DNA of 64,000 nt from Marivibrio halodurans (GTDB taxonomy: Bacteria; Pseudomonadota; Alphaproteobacteria; UBA8366; Aestuariispiraceae): contig NZ_JAGMWN010000006.1 of assembly GCF_017963645.1 (NCBI RefSeq), positions 248,001-312,000 of the forward strand, written 5' to 3'. A model generated the notes under the pieces. The model ran no database searches. It saw only the letters and a program-made list of their open reading frames with translations, and was not told the origin of the DNA. This document shows, piece by piece, positions 28,688 through 38,850 of this stretch (within the stretch, counting starts at the first letter, position 1; each line of letters starts with the position of its first letter). Both the position numbers and the translations under genes were made by a program.

Positions 28688-30025
28688 ATGAAGCCCCCGG
28701 ACACAACCCAAGGCCTTTACAACGCCCCGGCACCCGCCAAGACTGTCCCCATCATGTCCGACGAAATTCCCCCCGGCCTCCGCGACGCCCGCACCACCCC
28801 GCACTATATCCTCGCCACCCTGGCGGGGGAGCAGGACCCCGATGCCGACGAAATCGACTGGGACCTCCATGACCGGAACCGTGCGCTGTGGAACCGATGG
28901 GCGACCTCCCATCTCGACGGTGACGCGCTGCAAGCCCTGATCGACGAAGGCGCCATCGCGGCGGAAAATATCGCCGACCGATCCCTCGATCCGATCAAGG
29001 AAGCCGCCAAGGCCAGAGGGCTCGACGCGCTACCAACTCCTGATGAGGAAATCGATTGGGGCATCTCTTTCTGGAGACGTAACAGCACAGCTTTTTCAGA
29101 TTTTTATTTTTTTGGGCCGGTCACATTTGAAGACTCTACATCCAAAGGCGACGCCAACTTCTATAGCGCGATATTCAAAGGCGAGGCCTTCTTCAAAAGT
29201 GCGACATTCAAAGGCGACGCCGACTTCTACAGCGCGATATTCAAAAACGAGGCCTTCTTCAAAAGTGCGACATTCAAAGGCGACGCCGACTTCTATAGCG
29301 CGACATTCAAAGGTGACGCCTTCTTCAACAGTGCGACATTCAAAGACGACGCCCGCTTCAACAGCGCGACATTCGAAAGCGCTGTTGGATTCAACAGTGC
29401 GGCGTTTGTAATGCACGCCGATTTCACCAATACCTGCTTCCGCGGCCTCACGAATTTCCAGGGGGCGCTCTTCCGGTCCAATGTCCCCGAATATTTCGGT
29501 GCCAGCCTTCATGAAGGCACGGTTTTCCACGATGCCATCTGGCCCGAGGTTCCCCGCCGGGACGGCCCCGCCGCGCGGAGGCAGGCGGATGCCTATGAAC
29601 GGCTGAAGCTGGAGATGGACCGGCTGAACCGGCATGAGGCGGAGTTGGATTTCTTCGCCCGCGAACTGATGGCGCGGCGGTGGTGCGTGCCCTGGCACCG
29701 GGCCTGGTTGATCGCGGCCTACGGCATGGTCAGCGATCATGGGCGCAGCCTGTTCTGGCCGCTATGGACCGGGTTCGTCCTGTGGTTCGCGGGGGCGTTG
29801 GGCTATGCGATGCTCGACCCCGCGCGGTGGGACGAACACGAGGCCATGGGTTTCAGCGCCGCCAGCCTGGGGGCGATCCTGGGCACGCGGCGGGAGGTTT
29901 TTCCCGAGGCGATGCACCATGCCGAATGGCCCGTCGCGATCCTGAGCACGGGGCAGGGAATCGCCGGCGCCGTGCTGATCTTCCTGATCGGGCTGGCCTT
30001 GCGGAACCGGTTTCGGATTCGGTGA
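28688..30025 (+). CDS. Pentapeptide-repeat protein with C-terminal membrane helices
   Basis: A 445-residue protein (423 if the ATG at 28754, MSDEIPPGL, is used; neither has a clear ribosome-binding site). Residues 1-130 are hydrophilic. Residues about 140-270 form an F-rich pentapeptide-repeat helix built of eleven-residue units such as KGDADFYSATF. AYERLKLEMDRLNRHEAELDFFARELMARR is an amphipathic linker, followed by two hydrophobic segments (WPLWTGFVLWFAGALGYAML and AGAVLIFLIGLAL). A repeat solenoid on a membrane hairpin resembles YjbI-type membrane pentapeptide proteins. The repeat-coding DNA is much more AT-rich than its surroundings. Function unknown. Confidence 0.85.
   Translation: MKPPDTTQGLYNAPAPAKTVPIMSDEIPPGLRDARTTPHYILATLAGEQDPDADEIDWDLHDRNRALWNRWATSHLDGDALQALIDEGAIAAENIADRSLDPIKEAAKARGLDALPTPDEEIDWGISFWRRNSTAFSDFYFFGPVTFEDSTSKGDANFYSAIFKGEAFFKSATFKGDADFYSAIFKNEAFFKSATFKGDADFYSATFKGDAFFNSATFKDDARFNSATFESAVGFNSAAFVMHADFTNTCFRGLTNFQGALFRSNVPEYFGASLHEGTVFHDAIWPEVPRRDGPAARRQADAYERLKLEMDRLNRHEAELDFFARELMARRWCVPWHRAWLIAAYGMVSDHGRSLFWPLWTGFVLWFAGALGYAMLDPARWDEHEAMGFSAASLGAILGTRREVFPEAMHHAEWPVAILSTGQGIAGAVLIFLIGLALRNRFRIR
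29144..29407 (+). repeat. Eight tandem 33-bp coding units (66-bp higher-order period)
   Basis: Eight consecutive 33-bp units start at 29144, 29177, 29210, 29243, 29276, 29309, 29342 and 29375, each encoding eleven residues of a pentapeptide-type solenoid. Units alternate, so pairs repeat every 66 bp. The first two 66-bp pairs differ at only 4 of 66 positions, a sign of recent duplication; the last pair is more diverged. Confidence 0.9.
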
Positions 30026-30090
30026 CGCACGCCCATGGCCGGCCGGCCGGACGAGGGGGCGGCGGGCGGGGACGGCCAGGGCGCGGGCGC

Positions 30091-31365
<1,275 letters not shown>

Positions 31366-31815
31366 GGCGCTTTTTTCAGGCTTTTCTTTCGGGCGGGCGT
31401 TTCCGGATGGGACGGGTGCCGATGGTTCTGGGTCGGGATGATGTGGGGCGTCGCCTCGACCCGTTCCCTTGCTGCGCCCCCTGGTGCGTATAAGCCGCTC
31501 CGTGGGCGGATGCCGGCGGGTGCAAGGTCTGGAAACGGGTTCGGTGAAATCCCCGGCGCCGTTCCCCGGTGGGGCGCGGCGCCATCCTGTTTCGTACCGT
31601 ACGCTAACGTCGTGCGCGAAGGTCTCAGGATGTGGCTTGAAGGTTTGGTCGATCGCTGTTTTCGGCGGCGGACGGTCCCGAAGGCCGATCGCCCCCGTAA
31701 CGGCGACGCTCACCGAGACACATAGAGGTAAGTAGCCCGCAAGTCAATCGGCGGTTTTGCCGCGATCCCGGGAAATCGACCGGCGGCGCGCGCTATCCCC
31801 CGCGCGCCGAACCGC
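31366..31815 (-). promoter_or_regulatory. Long rho upstream region
   Basis: 450 bp between the rho start and the hemJ stop with no gene I can support; open frames on both strands lack coding character. It probably contains the rho promoter and a long mRNA leader, expected because rho is commonly autoregulated by attenuation. A T-rich stretch lies just before the rho ATG on the template side. No defined box was identified. Confidence 0.4.
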
Positions 31816-32241
31816 TTAGAACGGCTTCACGATCACCAGGATGACGATGGCGCTCATCAGCAGGGTGGGGACCTCGTTCGCCACGCGGTAGAACCGCTCG
31901 GACCGCCGGTTGCGATCGGCCTCGAAATCCCGGCGCCAGCGGGCCATCGCCATATGCGCGCCGGTCAGAAGAACGACCGCCAGCGCCTTGGCGTGGAACC
32001 AGGGCTGGGTCCAGGCCTCGATCAAGATCATGAGCCAGAGGCCGAATCCCCAACTCGCGATCATCGCCGGATTCATGATGGCGCGCAGCAGGCGGCGTTC
32101 CATCACCTTGAAGGTCTCGGCCTGGGGCGAGCCCGCCTCCACCGCGCAATGATAGACGAAAAGGCGCGGCAGATAGAGCAATCCCGCCATCCAGGCGATG
32201 ATCGAAATTACATGCAGTGCCTTCACCCATTCATAGATCAT
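31816..32241 (-). CDS. hemJ: Protoporphyrinogen IX oxidase HemJ
   Basis: A 141-residue membrane protein with four hydrophobic helices. WVKALHVISIIAWMAGLLYLPRLFVYH contains the conserved His and Arg of the haem-binding HemJ family; AKALAVVLLTGAHM and RRSERFYRVANEVPTLLM follow. It oxidises protoporphyrinogen IX to protoporphyrin IX, the step before ferrochelatase, encoded next to it. Position between hemH and rho is the conserved one. Confidence 0.95.
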   Translation of the reverse strand: MIYEWVKALHVISIIAWMAGLLYLPRLFVYHCAVEAGSPQAETFKVMERRLLRAIMNPAMIASWGFGLWLMILIEAWTQPWFHAKALAVVLLTGAHMAMARWRRDFEADRNRRSERFYRVANEVPTLLMSAIVILVIVKPF

Positions 32242-32276
32242 CGCTTCCGTTCCCCCGGCTCAATTCCAACGGCCGG

Positions 32277-33338
32277 TCAAAGCCAGCCGCCCAGTTCCCG
32301 CCGAATCAGGCTCTCCAGCATGTCGGTTCCGCCCACGCTATCATTGAGGCAGGGGATATAGCGGAAATGCTCCCCGCCATTCTCCAGGAAGGTCTCGCGC
32401 AGGCCGATATCGATTTCCTCCAGCGTCTCCACGCAGTCGGCCGCGAAACCGGGGGAGAGGATGGCGAGGCGCTTCACCCCCCGGCGCGCCAGATCCGCGA
32501 CCGTCACGTCGGCATAGGGTTGCAGCCATTCCTTCGGCCCGAAGCGCGATTGGAAGACGGTCATGAACCGATCCGCCGGCCAGTCCAGCGCCTCGCGCAG
32601 CAGACGGCCGGTCTTCTGGCAGAAGCAGTGATAGGGATCGCCCTTCGTCAGATTCTCCTTCGGCAAACCATGGAAGGAGCAAAGCAGCATCTCCGGCTCC
32701 CCCTCCGCCGCGCGCGCGGCGTCGAGGTCCGCGCGCACGCTGTCGCGCAGCGCCCCGATATAGGCCATATCGTCGTGATAGGGCGGCAGGGTGCGGATCG
32801 ACGGCTGCCACCGCATGGTCCTCAGGTGATCGAAGGCCTTGTCATAGGCCGTCGCCGTCGTCGCGGCCGAATAGTGCGGATAGAGCGCGGCCAGCAGAAT
32901 CCGCCGGCATCCGCGTGCCGTCAGCCGGTCCAGCCCCCGCGCGATCGACGGCGTGCCGTAGCGCATCGCCCAATCCACGTGCACGCGCCGGTCAAGGGAC
33001 CCGAGGCGATCCGCCAGCGCCTCGCCCTGCGCCCTTGTGTGGAAGCGCAGCGGGCTTTCGTCCGCTTCCTCCATCCAGATCTTGGCATAGGCTTCGCCGG
33101 AGCGTTTCGGGCGCGTCGTCAGGATCAGCCCGTTCAGGATCGGCCACCAGAGGAGCTTCGGCGCCTCGATCACGCGGGGATCGGACAAGAATTCCTTCAG
33201 ATAGCGGCGCATCGACCAATAGTCGGTGCCGTCCGGCGTGCCGAGATTGATCAGCAGGACGCCGATATTCTCCGTCGTCACCGCCGGATGATCGGCCGGT
33301 TTCGTGACGGTCGCCGTCCCGTCGGACGTCCCGTTCAT
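32277..33338 (-). CDS. hemH: Ferrochelatase
   Basis: A 353-residue enzyme inserting Fe(II) into protoporphyrin IX. IGVLLINLGTPDGTD and RRYLKEFLSDPRVIE mark the N-terminus; LLCSFHGLPKE has the catalytic His; FQSRFGPKEWLQPYAD and FAADCVETLEEI are C-terminal signatures. The 20-residue polar N-terminal extension is not in the core family. It lies between hemE (47 bp upstream) and hemJ. Confidence 0.97.
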   Translation of the reverse strand: MNGTSDGTATVTKPADHPAVTTENIGVLLINLGTPDGTDYWSMRRYLKEFLSDPRVIEAPKLLWWPILNGLILTTRPKRSGEAYAKIWMEEADESPLRFHTRAQGEALADRLGSLDRRVHVDWAMRYGTPSIARGLDRLTARGCRRILLAALYPHYSAATTATAYDKAFDHLRTMRWQPSIRTLPPYHDDMAYIGALRDSVRADLDAARAAEGEPEMLLCSFHGLPKENLTKGDPYHCFCQKTGRLLREALDWPADRFMTVFQSRFGPKEWLQPYADVTVADLARRGVKRLAILSPGFAADCVETLEEIDIGLRETFLENGGEHFRYIPCLNDSVGGTDMLESLIRRELGGWL

Positions 33339-33385
33339 GGATCGAACCTCCCTTGCGACGCCCCCCGCGCGTGCCGGCGCCGGGT

Positions 33386-34462
33386 CTATCGGGCGCGTAT
33401 CCGCTCGACCAGCCGGGTCACATGCTCGGGCGGCGTTTCCTTCATGATGCCGTGCCCCAGATTGAATACGAACGGACCGGCCGAAAGGTTTTCCAGAATC
33501 GCATCCACCGCCGAATCCAATGCCGTTCCGCCGGTCAACAGCAACACCGGATCCAGATTACCCTGCACCGGGATATTCGGTTGCACCGTATGCCGGATGA
33601 GATCGAGCGGCATCATCTGGTCGAGACTGACGGCATCCACGCCCGCCGCCTCGACATAGCCATAGAGATTCATTCCCGCCGCGCGCGGGAACCCGATGAT
33701 CGGGATATCCGGATGGCGCGCCTTGATGCGATCGACCACGGCCCGGTTCGGTTCGGTGACCCAGCGCGTGAAGGAGGCCGCGTCGAGCGCGCCGGCCCAA
33801 CTGTCGAAAAGCTGGATCGCCTCCGCCCCCGCCTCGATCTGGACGGAGAGGTAGGAGACCGTGGCTTCCACGATCATATCGATCAGCTTTCCGAAGGCCT
33901 CCGGCGCCATATGGGCCCAGCGCTTGGTCGCCGTGAAATCGCGGGACGACCCGCCCTCGATCATATAGGTCGCGACGGTCCAGGGCGCGCCGGCGAAACC
34001 GATCAGCGCGGTCTCCCTTGGCAGGCTGGCGGAAAGCTTCGCCACCGTCTCGCCGATCGGCGCCAGCGCCTCGCCCGCCTTCGTCGGATCGGCCAGCGCG
34101 GCCAGCGCCTTCTCGTCCGCCAGGGCATCCAGTTTCGGCCCCTCGCCCTCGACGAAGCGCAATCCCTGACCCAACGCCCAGGGGATCACCAGGATATCCG
34201 AGAACAGGATCGCCGCGTCGAAGCCATAGCGCCGGATCGGCTGCAACGTGACCTCGCACGCCTTCTCCGGGGTGAAGCAGAGGTCGAGGAACCCTTCCGT
34301 CGTCGCCCGCACTTCGCGATATTCCGGCAGATAGCGTCCGGCCTGCCGCATCAGCCATATCGGCGGCACCTTCTGAAGCCCACCCTTCAAGGCATGCAGG
34401 AATTTCTTCTCCCCCGGGGCAAGGGATATGCCCTGGCTGGCCGGTTTCGCGTCGTTCGGCAC
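33386..34462 (-). CDS. hemE: Uroporphyrinogen decarboxylase
   Basis: A 358-residue enzyme converting uroporphyrinogen III to coproporphyrinogen III. PPIWLMRQAGRYLPEYR and ILFSDILVIPWALG carry the substrate-binding Arg and Asp; GFAGAPWTVATYMIEGG and GNLDPVLL complete the family. In Caulobacter and relatives, hemE borders the replication origin, as here. Confidence 0.97.
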   Translation of the reverse strand: MPNDAKPASQGISLAPGEKKFLHALKGGLQKVPPIWLMRQAGRYLPEYREVRATTEGFLDLCFTPEKACEVTLQPIRRYGFDAAILFSDILVIPWALGQGLRFVEGEGPKLDALADEKALAALADPTKAGEALAPIGETVAKLSASLPRETALIGFAGAPWTVATYMIEGGSSRDFTATKRWAHMAPEAFGKLIDMIVEATVSYLSVQIEAGAEAIQLFDSWAGALDAASFTRWVTEPNRAVVDRIKARHPDIPIIGFPRAAGMNLYGYVEAAGVDAVSLDQMMPLDLIRHTVQPNIPVQGNLDPVLLLTGGTALDSAVDAILENLSAGPFVFNLGHGIMKETPPEHVTRLVERIRAR

Positions 34463-34920
34463 GGTTCCCGATACTCCTCGTTTCCGATCGACCGGCTACA
34501 TACCACCCTTATAAAAGAATTAAAAAGGATGTGGTGGTGGTTGCATGGGGGTGGAACGGGGATTGTTTTTCCTCCCCATTTCCGTCCCCGGGATCGGCTA
34601 TGGTTTTCGATGGCGTCGATAACCTTGTTGATCGATCCGGTATAATCGCCGATGCACCCCATAATCCCCGGGCTGGAGGAAAAATGGAAAGTCGGGGATT
34701 AATGCCGTTCCACCGGATGTTATCCGCGTTCTCCGGATAGGGGGATGGTTCTTCTCCCCAAGGGAAAACCAGGTCATGAAAAAACGGCTGAGCGGGCATG
34801 GCGGATCGGTCGGATGCTTTTCCACCGGGCTCTCCCTGTGATATCCCCCGAAGCCTGTGGATGACTGGTGGTCCCGCGCGCTCGTGCCCGGCCTCCGGCG
34901 CGATCAAGGATGGTGGGACG
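34463..34920. other. Candidate chromosomal replication origin (oriC)
   Basis: A 458-bp gap between divergent hemE and ppsR, the site of Cori in Caulobacter and of mapped or predicted origins in other alphaproteobacteria. It has an A/T run at 34509-34526 (TTATAAAAGAATTAAAAA), a possible unwinding element. DnaA-box-like 9-mers are TTATCCGCG (34720-34728), TTTTCCACC (34818-34826) and TCATCCACA on the minus strand (34856-34864). A CGGGGATT motif occurs three times. No exact TTATCCACA is present. The par locus with parS is about 11 kb away, a typical distance. Evidence is positional plus motif; replication was not tested. Confidence 0.75.
34557..34701. repeat. Three copies of CGGGGATT in the oriC candidate
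   Basis: CGGGGATTG at 34557-34565 and CGGGGATTA at 34693-34701 on the plus strand, and TAATCCCCG at 34662-34670 (the same motif inverted). The last two form a 9-bp inverted repeat with a 22-bp spacer. The role is unknown. Confidence 0.6.
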
Positions 34921-35811
34921 GTGAGCGTGGAATTCGGCGACGGCTCGGAAGACAACAAGCCCGAAAGGAAGGGGGAGGTGGTGCATCTTCACCTCGTATC
35001 CGATTCCACGGGCGAGACGGTGCACGGCCTGGCCCGTGCCTGCATCGTCCAGTTCGAGGATGTCGCGGGGGAGGAGCATCTTTGGACCCTGATCCGAACA
35101 CCCTCCCAACTCGATAAGGTCCTGGAGGGTATCCGAAAGGCCCCGGGTATCGTCATGTTCACGCTGGTGAACGATGAAATGCGGGAGAAGCTGGCGCTAG
35201 CCTGCCGTGAGTTGCGGATTCCCTGTCTTTCCGTCCTCGATCCCTTCATTACCAGCTTCGAGACCTATCTCGGCCGGCCGAGCCGCGATCAGCCCGGCCG
35301 CCAGCATGAGATGGACACGGAATATTTCGCCCGGATCGAGGCGATGCAGTACGCGCTTGCCCATGATGACGGGCAGGGTCTGTGGAACCTGCCGAACGCG
35401 GATGTGGTCGTGATCGGCGTCTCGCGCACCTCGAAGACACCGACCTGCATCTATCTCGCCAATCGGGGTGTTCGCGCGGCAAACGTGCCCTTCGTACCCG
35501 GGATGGGTCTGCCTCGGGAGGTGCTGGCCCTCGGCGACAGACCGCATGAACCGCTGGTGGTCGGGCTCACGAAGGACCCGGCGCAGCTCGTCCAGATCCG
35601 CAAGAATCGCATGCGCATGCTGGCCGAGACGGAGGAGACCGATTACGTCGATCTCGAAACCGTGCGTCAGGAAGTGACGGCCTGCCGGCGCATCTGTTCC
35701 GAACGGCGCTGGCCGGTGATCGATGTTTCCCGCCGGTCGATCGAGGAGACGGCGGCCACCATCATGAAACATTATGAACGCCATATCGGTCGCGCGGCGG
35801 GTCGTAAATGA
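34921..35811 (+). CDS. Pyruvate,phosphate dikinase regulatory protein (PPSR/DUF299)
   Basis: A 296-residue bifunctional kinase/pyrophosphorylase, which in this family switches PPDK or PEP synthase off and on through Thr phosphorylation. HLHLVSDSTGETVHGLARA is the N-terminal signature and VVVIGVSRTSKTPTCIYLANRG the P-loop-like motif. GTG at 34921 gives the expected family length; the frame stays open to 34798 but the added residues are not family-like and would run into the origin region. First gene of the rightward block ppsR-maf-aroE-coaE-dnaQ. Confidence 0.92.
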   Translation: MSVEFGDGSEDNKPERKGEVVHLHLVSDSTGETVHGLARACIVQFEDVAGEEHLWTLIRTPSQLDKVLEGIRKAPGIVMFTLVNDEMREKLALACRELRIPCLSVLDPFITSFETYLGRPSRDQPGRQHEMDTEYFARIEAMQYALAHDDGQGLWNLPNADVVVIGVSRTSKTPTCIYLANRGVRAANVPFVPGMGLPREVLALGDRPHEPLVVGLTKDPAQLVQIRKNRMRMLAETEETDYVDLETVRQEVTACRRICSERRWPVIDVSRRSIEETAATIMKHYERHIGRAAGRK

Positions 35812-36437
35812 TGGGGTCGGCAATAACGACGGGGGACCAGGTGCCCACGATTATCCTGGCCTCGGCCAGCCGGACACGCGCGACGATGCTGGAAAATGCC
35901 GGTCTGACTGTCGAATGCATTCCGGCCCATGTGGACGAGGACGCGGCCAAGCGCTCGCTCAAGGCGGAAGGCGCGACCCCGGCCCAGATCGCCGAGGCGC
36001 TGGCCGAACTGAAGGCGACCCGCATCGCGGGACGTCACCCGGATCGACTGGTCATCGGCGCGGACCAGACACTGGAGCTCGGCGGTGAGCTGTTCGACAA
36101 GCCGGTCGATCTCGACCACGCGGCGGCCCATCTGCACGCTTTTTCCGGCCGGACGCACCGCCTTCACGCGGCGGTCGCCGTGATGCGCGGTGACCGGGTG
36201 CTCTGGCATATGACGGACAGCGCGGACCTGACGGTCCGGCCGCTCGACGATGCCTTCATCGCCCGCTATCTCGACGCTGTGGGCGAGGATGCGCTCGGCT
36301 CCGTCGGGGCCTATCGGCTGGAGGGTTTGGGGGCGCAGCTGTTCGAATCCGTGCGGGGCGATTATTTCACCGTGCTGGGCCTGCCGTTGCTGCCGCTCCT
36401 CGGCTTCCTGCGCCAACATGGGGCGCTCGCCGCATGA
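35808..36437 (+). CDS. maf: Maf family nucleotide pyrophosphatase
   Basis: A 209-residue Maf/HAM1-fold protein. TIILASASRTRATMLENAGL is the Maf signature, VIGADQTLELGG and FSGRTHRLHAAVAVM follow, and EGLGAQLFESVRGDYFTVLGLPL is the C-terminal motif. These hydrolyse modified or canonical NTPs. The ATG overlaps the PPSR stop (ATGA) and its stop overlaps aroE the same way, so the genes are coupled. Confidence 0.93.
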   Translation: MMGSAITTGDQVPTIILASASRTRATMLENAGLTVECIPAHVDEDAAKRSLKAEGATPAQIAEALAELKATRIAGRHPDRLVIGADQTLELGGELFDKPVDLDHAAAHLHAFSGRTHRLHAAVAVMRGDRVLWHMTDSADLTVRPLDDAFIARYLDAVGEDALGSVGAYRLEGLGAQLFESVRGDYFTVLGLPLLPLLGFLRQHGALAA

Positions 36438-37306
36438 ACGCCACGGAAACCCTGCCTCGGGCCGGTGTCGTCGGCTATCCGATCGGCCATTCCCTTTCGC
36501 CGGTACTGCACCGCCACTGGCTGGCGCGTTATGGGATCGCGGGCCGGTACGATCCGGTCGAAATCCCACCGGATAGCTTCGAGAGCGAGATGGCGCGTCT
36601 TTTCGCGGAACCGGATTGGCGCGGCTGCAATGTGACCGTGCCGCATAAGGAGGCGGCCTTTCGATGGGTCGATCGGCGGGACGCGGCCGCCGAACGCCTG
36701 GGCGCGGTCAATACCTTGGTGCGCCTGCCCGACGGCGGGGTCGAGGGACGGAATACCGACCTGCATGGATTCCGGCGCAATCTCGAAACGGCGGCGGCAT
36801 GGTCCGCCGACCTGCCAGGCCGGGGGGCCGCCGTGGTGATCGGCGCGGGCGGGGCGGCGCGCGCCGTCGTCGCGGCCTTGCAGGACCTCGGGTTTCCACT
36901 GGTTCATGTGCTGAACAGATCACCCGGTAAGGCGGAGGCACTGGCCGATCTGCTCTCCATGCCATCGGCGCCCGTCGCGGCGGGGGCGCTCGATCGCGCG
37001 CCATCGGTGCTGGCGGACGCGGCGCTTCTGGTCAATACGACCAGCCTCGGCATGCGCGGGCAGCCGGCGCTCGCCCTCGATCTCGGGCCCTTGCCGACCG
37101 GGGCCTTCGTCACCGATATCGTCTATAATCCCCTGGAAACGCCGCTTCTCGCGGCGGCGCGCGCGCGCGGCAACCCGACGGTGGACGGGCTCGGCATGTT
37201 GCTGCATCAGGCGGCGCCCGGCTTCCGGGCCTGGTTCGAGCCACCGGAATCGCCGGTCGTGGACACGAGTTTGCGCGATGTCGTCCTGAGGGCGCTGGCG
37301 GCATGA
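36434..37306 (+). CDS. aroE: Shikimate dehydrogenase
   Basis: A 290-residue NADP enzyme reducing 3-dehydroshikimate. VVGYPIGHSLSPVLH binds shikimate; GCNVTVPHKEAAF has the catalytic Lys; EGRNTDLHGF the catalytic Asp; VVIGAGGAARAVVAAL the NADP loop. It is in the origin-side operon, coupled by ATGA overlaps to maf and coaE. A second shikimate gene, aroA, is elsewhere in the window. Confidence 0.96.
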   Translation: MNATETLPRAGVVGYPIGHSLSPVLHRHWLARYGIAGRYDPVEIPPDSFESEMARLFAEPDWRGCNVTVPHKEAAFRWVDRRDAAAERLGAVNTLVRLPDGGVEGRNTDLHGFRRNLETAAAWSADLPGRGAAVVIGAGGAARAVVAALQDLGFPLVHVLNRSPGKAEALADLLSMPSAPVAAGALDRAPSVLADAALLVNTTSLGMRGQPALALDLGPLPTGAFVTDIVYNPLETPLLAAARARGNPTVDGLGMLLHQAAPGFRAWFEPPESPVVDTSLRDVVLRALAA

Positions 37307-37932
37307 TCATCCTCGGCCTTACCGGCTCGATCGGCATGGGCAAGAGCACGGCGGCGGCGATGCTGCGCCGGCTCGGCGTGCGCACCGACGACGCGGATGC
37401 GGCCGTTCACCGGCTGACCGGTCCGGGCGGGGCGGCACTGCCCGCGATCGAGGCCGCCTTTCCGGGCGTGACGGGACCGGGGGGACTGGACCGCCGGAAG
37501 CTGGGCGCCAGCATCTTCGGCGATCCGGCGGCGCTCAAGCGGCTGGAGGCGATCCTGCATCCCCTCGTGGCCGCGGAACGCGACCGGTTCCTGAAACGGG
37601 CCGCGCGGGAGCGGGTGGGGATCGTCGCGCTCGACGTGCCGTTGTTGTTCGAGACGGGACTGGACCGGCGCTGCGATCTGACGCTGCTGGTCACCGCGCC
37701 GCCCTTCGTCCAGCGGGCCCGCGTCCTGAAGCGTCCCGGCATGACGGTGGAGAAGCTGCGCGATATCCGCGCGCGCCAGATGCCGGACGCGGAGAAGCAA
37801 CGGCGCGCCGATATCGTGATCCGGACCGGGCTCGGCCGGCGGCCGGTCTTGCGCCAGCTTCGCCGGGCGCTCAAACTCGCCCGGGCACGGGGTGGCCGCC
37901 ATTGGCCGCCCGGGCCGGAACCCCGCTTCTGA
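37303..37932 (+). CDS. coaE: Dephospho-CoA kinase
   Basis: A 209-residue kinase for the last CoA biosynthesis step. GLTGSIGMGKST (5-16) is the P-loop, DADAAVHRL follows, and VALDVPLLFETGLDRRCD is the CoaE signature. An Arg/Pro-rich tail ends it. Overlaps aroE by ATGA; dnaQ begins 44 bp later. Confidence 0.95.
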   Translation: MIILGLTGSIGMGKSTAAAMLRRLGVRTDDADAAVHRLTGPGGAALPAIEAAFPGVTGPGGLDRRKLGASIFGDPAALKRLEAILHPLVAAERDRFLKRAARERVGIVALDVPLLFETGLDRRCDLTLLVTAPPFVQRARVLKRPGMTVEKLRDIRARQMPDAEKQRRADIVIRTGLGRRPVLRQLRRALKLARARGGRHWPPGPEPRF

Positions 37933-37976
37933 CCGCGCGCCGCCGGGACCGATACCGATAGGGAGAGACCGCCGCC

Positions 37977-38687
37977 ATGCGTGAAATCGTGCTCGACACG
38001 GAAACCACCGGCCTCGACCCGAATGGTGGCCATCGGATCGTCGAGATCGGCTGCGTCGAGCTGCACAACCGCGTACCCACCGGCGAGACCTTCTGGGAAT
38101 ATATCAATCCCGAGCGCGACATGCCGACCGAGGCCTTCGAGGTCCACGGCCTGTCGGAAGCCTTCCTGGCCGATAAGCCGGTCTTCGCGGCGATCGCGCA
38201 ACGCTTCGTGGATTTCGTCGGCGATGCGCCGATCGTCATCCACAATGCCGCCTTCGACATGAAGTTCCTGAATGCCGAACTTAAGTCCTGCGGTTTCAAA
38301 CCCCTGCCGATGAGCCAGGCCGTCGATACGGTCGCCATCGCGCGCAGCCGCTTCCCCGGCGCGGCGGCCAGCCTGGACGCGCTTTGCAAGCGGTTCGGAA
38401 TCGACAATGCCAAGCGCACGAAGCATGGCGCGCTGCTCGATTCCGAATTGCTGGCGGAAGTCTATCTGGAACTGATGGGCGGGCGGCAGGCCGGGCTCGA
38501 ACTGGCCGCCGATCCAAGGGGTAGTGGCGGCGCCGGCGCCGGTGCCGTCCCGGGCGACAAGGGCGCCGGGCCACTTCATCGCGATCGCCCGGTCCGGCCG
38601 CCGCGTCCCCACGCGCCGAGCGCGGAGGAGGAGGCGCGTCACGCGGCCTTCCTGGAAAAGATTTCCGAACCGATCTGGCGCGCCTGA
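37977..38687 (+). CDS. dnaQ: DNA polymerase III epsilon subunit (proofreading exonuclease)
   Basis: A 236-residue 3'-5' exonuclease. MREIVLDTETTGLDP has D7 and E9 of ExoI; VIHNAAFDMKFLN is ExoII; KRTKHGALLDSELLAEVYLELM is ExoIII. A C-terminal disordered tail (about 180-236) contains the polymerase-binding region. The position after coaE by the origin is conserved in alphaproteobacteria. Converges on secB. Confidence 0.95.
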   Translation: MREIVLDTETTGLDPNGGHRIVEIGCVELHNRVPTGETFWEYINPERDMPTEAFEVHGLSEAFLADKPVFAAIAQRFVDFVGDAPIVIHNAAFDMKFLNAELKSCGFKPLPMSQAVDTVAIARSRFPGAAASLDALCKRFGIDNAKRTKHGALLDSELLAEVYLELMGGRQAGLELAADPRGSGGAGAGAVPGDKGAGPLHRDRPVRPPRPHAPSAEEEARHAAFLEKISEPIWRA

Positions 38688-38850
38688 ATCCCGCGTCCTA
38701 ACCGGGACGGACGGCATGGAAACCGCCATGTTCCGACGATGAACGATCCACGCCGCCGATCCGGCCGGAACACGCCGGAAACCGCGTTCACGCGCCGATC
38801 ATGGCCGATTCGGTCCCATTTTCCGGATTGGACGCCGCTTCCGACGCCGG

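Noticed and set aside
29144-29407. Repeat array considered as CRISPR
   Set aside because: Units are contiguous without spacers, in frame, and encode pentapeptide-type repeats.
34798-34920. Upstream extension of the PPSR gene to an ATG at 34798
   Set aside because: Added residues are unlike the family and would put DnaA-like boxes inside the gene; GTG 34921 gives normal length.
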